Source: Neobacillus niacini
GTDB lineage: Bacteria; Bacillota; Bacilli; Bacillales; Cytobacillaceae
Assembly: GCF_019749295.1 (NCBI RefSeq)
Contig: NZ_JACWFG010000011.1
Coordinates: 310,001 to 374,000 of the forward strand
Length of the DNA: 64,000 bases
Direction: 5' to 3'
Below, one piece after another: positions 59,707-64,000 of this stretch. How positions within the stretch are numbered: position 1 is the first letter of the stretch; the number at the start of each line of letters is the position of its first letter. The notes below the pieces were generated by a model. That model saw only the letters and a list, made by a program, of their open reading frames with translations, had not been told where the DNA came from and made no database searches. Made by a program: the position numbers and the translations under genes.

Positions 59707-60309
59707 ATGAAGCAGAAAATAATGGAAGCTAGTATCCATCTATTTGATGAGAATGGTTTTAAATCCACCTCTATTAAAGATATTGTTGATTATATTGGTG
59801 TGACGAAGGGAACCTTTTACTATTACTTCCCCAGTAAGGAAGAACTGTTAAGGGATATTCATATACAGTATATTGACGATTTAATAACCAAACAGGAAAA
59901 GATTCTTATTAACTCGAAAATAAACTGTACGAAGAAATTATATGAAATCGTTTATATGCTTTTAAAAAATATAAAGGTAAATAAAAGAAGTGCTCGAATC
60001 TTTATACGGGAAATCAGACATTTATCCCAAACAAATCATGAAATCATTCGTGTTAAACGAAACACATTCCGCGATAATATCCAACAACTCCTAGAGGATG
60101 GTATAACAAATGGTGAAATGAAAAAGGGGTGCCGAGCTGATATTTTAACTTTGGGAATCCTAGGGATGACGAACTGGAGTTATTACTGGTTTAATCCAAA
60201 TGGAGAAGTTTCAGCAAAAAAACTTGCTGAGATTTATGTGGATTTGATATTAAATGGGATCAATAAGAGTAAAGTTCCGACAAGGAAACCCGCTAAATCT
60301 CCCGAATAA
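59707..60309 (+). CDS. TetR/AcrR family transcriptional regulator
   Basis: A 200-residue regulator. The N-terminal HTH reads FKSTSIKDIVDYIGVTKGTFYYYFPSKEELL. The C-terminal domain, with LGMTNWSYYWFNPNGEVSAKKLAEIYVDLILNGI, resembles acyl-CoA-responsive TetR proteins such as FadR and KstR2 types. It likely binds the two ACATACC-type palindromes at 52598 and 57653 and is released by an acyl-CoA from the pathway. It is co-transcribed with the thiolase gene, so it would autoregulate through operator 2. The ribosome binding site is weak. Confidence 0.9.
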   Translation: MKQKIMEASIHLFDENGFKSTSIKDIVDYIGVTKGTFYYYFPSKEELLRDIHIQYIDDLITKQEKILINSKINCTKKLYEIVYMLLKNIKVNKRSARIFIREIRHLSQTNHEIIRVKRNTFRDNIQQLLEDGITNGEMKKGCRADILTLGILGMTNWSYYWFNPNGEVSAKKLAEIYVDLILNGINKSKVPTRKPAKSPE

Positions 60310-60323
60310 TGACAGCGTTTACA
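60310..60323. promoter_or_regulatory. Near-consensus cre (CcpA) site
   Basis: TGACAGCGTTTACA matches TGNAARCGNWWNCA except for C at position 4. It lies directly before the acyl-CoA ligase gene and could act as a roadblock. Confidence 0.55.
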
Positions 60324-60356
60324 AAGACCATAGTTTTACTAAAGGAGTGGTGAAGA

Positions 60357-62033
60357 TTGCTTACTCTTCATTATAAACACTGGCCAAATATATCAAAATC
60401 CTTAAAAGTTCCTTCCACCTCGTTATATGACAATTTGAAGGTTAGTGCCAGCCGCTATCCGGATCAAAATGCAATCTATTATTATGGAAACAATCTTTCA
60501 TATGCACAATTAGACAGAGAGGTAAATACCTTAGCTGGCTATCTGCAGCATAAATTAGGGGTAAAGGAAGGGCAGAAAGTCCTTCTGTTTATGCAAAACT
60601 CTCCACAATTTGTGATTGGGTATTATGCTATTTTACGAGCTAATGCCGTCGTAGTACCTATTAATCCCATGTTAGTGGCAGATGAATTGGAATTTTACGT
60701 TCGAGATTGCGAGATTAAAACGGCGTTGATAGGTCAGGAATTATTTGAACGGGTTCAGCCGCTTATAGGAACTACCACTTTGAAAAACTTAATAATCGCT
60801 GCATATTCAGAATATAAGGGAAATGATTTTGACGGTAAGCTTCCTCCGGAAGTTGAGATGGAAAGAATACTTTTTACAGAGTCGAATCATACAGCCTGGA
60901 AGGACGCAATTCAGGCAAACCTTACTCCGGGTGAACACACAGCCAAGGGAGATAATCTTGCCGTCCTGCCATATACCTCCGGGACAACCGGTCTTCCAAA
61001 AGGCTGTATGCATACTAACCGCACAGTACAAGCAAACACAGTCGGCGCCTATTATTGGTCACGGACTACACCAAATTCAGTTCATTTAATGGCTCTTCCA
61101 TTGTTCCATGTAACTGGGATGGTGCACAGTATGCATATGCCAATCTATAGCGGAAGTACAATGGTCATCACCACACGATGGAATCGTGAGATTGCTGTTC
61201 AATTGATAAAAAAACTTGGCTGCACTCATTGGGTGACCATAGCAACCATGATTATTGATTTCTTAGCAAATCCAGCCTTAAAGGCAGGGGATATTTCAAC
61301 GTTAACCTCAATCTCAGGCGGCGGTGCTGCTCTTCCTGAGGCTGTTGGTGAAAAATTATTTAACCTTTGCGGGCTGCGTTTTGTTGAGGGATACGGTTTA
61401 TCTGAAACGATTGCTCAAACCCATTTCAATCCTGCAGACAGGCCAAAAATGCAGTGTTTAGGAATTCCATCCTTTGATGTTGACGCACGCATCATTGAAC
61501 CAGCAACTGGACGAGAACTAGGTGCAGGGGAGATTGGTGAAATCATCGTCAATGGTCCCCAAATCATGGTTGGATATTATAATCGTGATGACGAGAACCG
61601 GCAATCATTTATTGAAATCGCTGGGAAAAGGTTTTTCCGTACCGGTGACATTGGCCGTTATGACGATGAGGGTTATTTCTTTATCGTAGACCGTGTAAAA
61701 AGAATGATTAATGCTTCAGGATACAAGGTATGGCCTACTGAAATAGAGTCCTACCTCTATAAACATCCAGCGATTCAACAGGCATGTGTTGTCGGGATCC
61801 CTGATGAGAGAAGAGGCGAAAGCGTTAAAGCGTTTGTGATATTAAACGATGGTTTTGAAGGAAAAGTTAGTGAGGACGAAATTATCGAATGGTCAAAACA
61901 ACATATGGCCGCGTATAAGTACCCACGTCAAATAGAGTTCCGAAAGCAATTTCCAATGACCTCTAGCGGAAAAATTCTCTGGCGGAAACTTCAAGAAGAA
62001 GAACAGGCGAAAGTAGAAAATAAGGTGAATTAA
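60357..62033 (+). CDS. AMP-binding acyl-CoA ligase
   Basis: A 558-residue adenylate-forming CoA ligase. The P-loop-like motif LPYTSGTTGLPKGCMHTNR, the motif GYGLSETIAQ, the hinge YFFIVDRVKRMI and the C-terminal catalytic Lys in TSSGKILWRKL are intact. It belongs to the long/medium-chain fatty-acid and related acid ligases (class often found with Liv transporters). The start is TTG at 60357 with AAGGAG nine bases upstream. It should activate the carboxylic acid brought in by the downstream transporter. Confidence 0.92.
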   Translation: MLTLHYKHWPNISKSLKVPSTSLYDNLKVSASRYPDQNAIYYYGNNLSYAQLDREVNTLAGYLQHKLGVKEGQKVLLFMQNSPQFVIGYYAILRANAVVVPINPMLVADELEFYVRDCEIKTALIGQELFERVQPLIGTTTLKNLIIAAYSEYKGNDFDGKLPPEVEMERILFTESNHTAWKDAIQANLTPGEHTAKGDNLAVLPYTSGTTGLPKGCMHTNRTVQANTVGAYYWSRTTPNSVHLMALPLFHVTGMVHSMHMPIYSGSTMVITTRWNREIAVQLIKKLGCTHWVTIATMIIDFLANPALKAGDISTLTSISGGGAALPEAVGEKLFNLCGLRFVEGYGLSETIAQTHFNPADRPKMQCLGIPSFDVDARIIEPATGRELGAGEIGEIIVNGPQIMVGYYNRDDENRQSFIEIAGKRFFRTGDIGRYDDEGYFFIVDRVKRMINASGYKVWPTEIESYLYKHPAIQQACVVGIPDERRGESVKAFVILNDGFEGKVSEDEIIEWSKQHMAAYKYPRQIEFRKQFPMTSSGKILWRKLQEEEQAKVENKVN

Positions 62034-62039
62034 ATAGGC

Positions 62040-62067
62040 ACCATTGGAGCGAGTTTGCTCCAATGGT
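62040..62067 (+). promoter_or_regulatory. Perfect 11-bp hairpin between ligase and permease genes
   Basis: ACCATTGGAGC (62040-62050) pairs with GCTCCAATGGT (62057-62067), loop GAGTTT. No T-run follows, so it may be an mRNA processing or stability element that sets transporter levels apart from the ligase. Confidence 0.7.
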
Positions 62068-62099
62068 ATCAAAAGTGTGAAGGTTCAGGGAGGGGAAAT

Positions 62100-62963
62100 A
62101 TGGAAATATTGATTCAGCAATTATTTAACGGGTTAACAATTGGAAGCGTTTACAGCCTTGTAGCTTTAGGATTAACACTTGTATATGGAATCCTTCATAT
62201 TCCGAACTTTGCACATGGTGCCCTCTATATGATGGGTGGGTATATAACGTTGACCATGATGACGAAATATGGATTCCACTATTGGATTGCTATTATTGTA
62301 TCTATTTTAGTAGTGGGACTACTAGGCGTTCTAATGGAAAGGTTTGTTTTCCATCCACTTAGAGATGCGCCGCCCATCCATGATAAAATTGCAGCCATTG
62401 GTATTCTCTTATTCTTAGAAGCATTCGCTCAATTTGTCTGGGGAGCAGAATACCAAAGTATGCCAACTCCATATGGACAGGTTGTTGAAATCTTTGGATT
62501 AACCTTTACGATGCAGCGCTTGCTAATTGTCATTGCTGCAATCGTTGTTATGATTCTCTTAACATTATTTTTGAAGAAAACCTTTACTGGTTCAACCATT
62601 ATTGCAATGTCGCAAAATCGTGAAGGAGCAAACCTAGTCGGAATAAATACAAAAAAAGTTGCCATGCTCACCTTCATGATTTCCGGAGGCTTAGCTGCAA
62701 TCGCTGCCTCTTTGAGTGCACCTATTAATCTGGTATTCCCCGGAATGGGTCACCTTGTCATCTTAAAAGCTTTTGTCATCATTATTCTTGGTGGAATGGG
62801 AAGTGTTCCGGGAGCAATCTTAGGCGGGTATATTTTAGGTTTTAGTGAGAGCCTAGGTGCGACGTATATCTCCAATGACTACAAGGACATTATCGCCTTT
62901 GTACTCCTCGTTATCATTCTATCTGTTAAGCCTACCGGTCTTTTTTCAAAGGGGGGGCACTAA
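62100..62963 (+). CDS. livH: Branched-chain amino acid-type ABC permease (LivH)
   Basis: A 287-residue permease with about eight helices. NGLTIGSVYSLVALGLTLVYGILHIPNFAHGALYMMGGY is the LivH signature, followed by NREGANLVGINTKKVAMLTF and the Gly-rich KAFVIIILGGMGSVPGAILGGY. The ATG at 62100 follows GGGAGGGG; longer frames are not supported. In catabolic loci such HAAT transporters import aromatic or other carboxylic acids, not only amino acids. A substrate-binding protein gene is not yet seen and may lie past the window. Confidence 0.92.
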   Translation: MEILIQQLFNGLTIGSVYSLVALGLTLVYGILHIPNFAHGALYMMGGYITLTMMTKYGFHYWIAIIVSILVVGLLGVLMERFVFHPLRDAPPIHDKIAAIGILLFLEAFAQFVWGAEYQSMPTPYGQVVEIFGLTFTMQRLLIVIAAIVVMILLTLFLKKTFTGSTIIAMSQNREGANLVGINTKKVAMLTFMISGGLAAIAASLSAPINLVFPGMGHLVILKAFVIIILGGMGSVPGAILGGYILGFSESLGATYISNDYKDIIAFVLLVIILSVKPTGLFSKGGH

Positions 62964-63958
62964 TGTCAAAGATTCAAAGAATTGTGATTCTCGGTCTCAT
63001 TTTATTTGCCATTGTCTTTCCACTAATTAGTAATAATGATTATTTCATTCACGTCATGACCCTTTCCTTTATTTGGATGATTGGTGTTTACGGACTAAAC
63101 TTGCTTGCTGGGTATACCGGCTATCTTTCGTTAGCACATGCAGGCTTCTTTGCAATCGGTGCCTATTCTCTTGGTTTATTAACCGTTAAAGCCGAAATGA
63201 ATTTCTGGCCGGCACTTCTTTTATCACTGATCATAACAGGTGTACTCGGATTTTTTGCCGGACTTATCTCGCTCCGGACAAAGGAACATTTCTTTGCGAT
63301 TTATACACTGTGTGTCGGCTATATTATTTATCTCGTCATAGATAAATGGGACAGCCTAACAGAAGGTGTACGTGGTTTAATCGGGATTCCAGCACCGGCC
63401 AATATTGGACCACTCTCTTTTGAAACACTGCAATCCCATTACTACTTAGTTTTGTTCTTCCTTCTTCTCGTTGTTCTAATCATGTATCGTATTGTTCACT
63501 CCCTATCAGGAAGAACATATATTGCCATCCGTAATAGTGAAGACCTAGCCCAGACAATCGGTATTTCAACCATGAAAAATAAATTAACGGTCTTTGTTAT
63601 TTCAACGGTTATTGCTGGATTATCAGGAGCACTTTATGCCTCCTTTGTTCGTTTTATTGGGCCGGATATCGGCTCGATAGCGATTGTGTTTGATTTTCTT
63701 ACCTATCTACTTGTCGGCGGGCTTGGTACTCTAAGCGGACCTATTGTGGGTACGCTGCTGATCGTCGTTCTATCCCAGCGTCTTCAGTTTCTACAGGACT
63801 ACCGGATGCTTGTTTTCGGACCGGTTTTAACTCTGTTGATTATATTCTATCCTCGTGGAATTGTGGGAACAGCAGCGGCCTGGGGTCAGAAGCGCAGGTC
63901 TTCGGTCCATAAAACTAGACTAAACAACCTGCCAGAAGAGCAAGTAAAGGAGGGGTAA
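62963..63958 (+). CDS. livM: Branched-chain amino acid-type ABC permease (LivM)
   Basis: A 331-residue second permease. GLNLLAGYTGYLSLAHAGFFAIGAY is the LivM signature, RTYIAIRNSEDLAQTIGISTMKNKLTVFVISTVIAGLSGALYA the cytoplasmic coupling region, and LTYLLVGGLGTLSGPIVGTLLI the conserved C-terminal part. It pairs with LivH. Its ATG overlaps the LivH stop (TAATG). The C-terminus ends in a basic tail; the next gene starts two bases later. Confidence 0.92.
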   Translation: MSKIQRIVILGLILFAIVFPLISNNDYFIHVMTLSFIWMIGVYGLNLLAGYTGYLSLAHAGFFAIGAYSLGLLTVKAEMNFWPALLLSLIITGVLGFFAGLISLRTKEHFFAIYTLCVGYIIYLVIDKWDSLTEGVRGLIGIPAPANIGPLSFETLQSHYYLVLFFLLLVVLIMYRIVHSLSGRTYIAIRNSEDLAQTIGISTMKNKLTVFVISTVIAGLSGALYASFVRFIGPDIGSIAIVFDFLTYLLVGGLGTLSGPIVGTLLIVVLSQRLQFLQDYRMLVFGPVLTLLIIFYPRGIVGTAAAWGQKRRSSVHKTRLNNLPEEQVKEG

Positions 63959-63960
63959 AC

Positions 63961-64000
63961 ATGATTTTTTTAGAAACAAGGAAGTTAACCAAAAATTTCG
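63961..64000 (+). CDS. livG: ABC transporter ATP-binding protein (LivG type), partial start
   Basis: Only the first 13 codons are in the window (MIFLETRKLTKNF), the usual start of an ABC ATPase (strand one and LTK-F). AAAGGAGGGG lies five bases before the ATG. Position after livH and livM predicts LivG. No ATPase motif is visible yet. Confidence 0.75.
   Translation, partial: MIFLETRKLTKNF

Overview
The window is low-GC DNA from an endospore-forming member of the Bacillaceae, most like Bacillus or Neobacillus. The evidence is a GerA/B/C germinant-receptor operon, a qoxABCD quinol oxidase, katA with a PerR-type box, YwbE, YusZ and YkoY orthologues, and the GC-rich palindromic intergenic repeats typical of this group. 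Gene density is high and no rRNA, tRNA, CRISPR array or intact prophage was seen. Species assignment is inference.

Layout. 1-7 kb: start of an M42 peptidase, a small membrane protein, CorA, a tricistronic germination operon and a radical SAM/SPASM protein. 7-16.9 kb: a LysM-NlpC/P60 hydrolase behind a possible WalR-type array and a folded leader, small membrane and transport genes, a class B PBP, TerC/YkoY under a Mn2+ riboswitch with two tandem terminators, and a CNNM/CBS protein. 16.9-28.7 kb: qoxABCD, a HesB-like protein ending in five histidines, an ABC exporter, a HAD phosphatase, a cold-shock protein, a 52-bp tandem repeat block, YwbE, katA, YusZ and a GyrI-like protein. 28.8-31.5 kb: an FMN riboswitch followed by ribE, ribBA and ribH, with no ribD and with a visibly altered GTP cyclohydrolase II domain in RibBA. 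31.6-43.0 kb: a cobalamin riboswitch followed by 13 tightly packed genes for corrinoid uptake and salvage (btuF, btuC, btuD-cbiZ fusion, cbiB, cobD, cobU, cbiP, cobS, cobC, a CobU-like gene, pduO, cblT, cblS).

43.0-43.8 kb is a graveyard of repeats: a MITE-like element, a frameshifted IS1182-type transposase stub, and a palindromic repeat with a second repeat nested inside it. 43.8-52.5 kb is envelope and signalling: a class A PBP, a lone holin, an orphan histidine kinase, a SigX-like sigma factor without an adjacent anti-sigma gene, and a two-component system followed by a lipoprotein with an IseA-like C-terminus.

52.5-64 kb is a catabolic locus: acyl-CoA dehydrogenase, two SDR enzymes, a split MaoC hydratase pair, class II aldolase, ketopantoate-reductase-like protein, thiolase, TetR regulator, acyl-CoA ligase and the start of a Liv-type ABC importer. 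Two matching 22-bp palindromes, placed just after the -10 boxes of both halves, suggest that the local TetR protein controls the whole block. Three near-consensus cre sites suggest CcpA control as well. The genes read as uptake, CoA activation and beta-oxidation of a carboxylic acid whose identity cannot be told from sequence.
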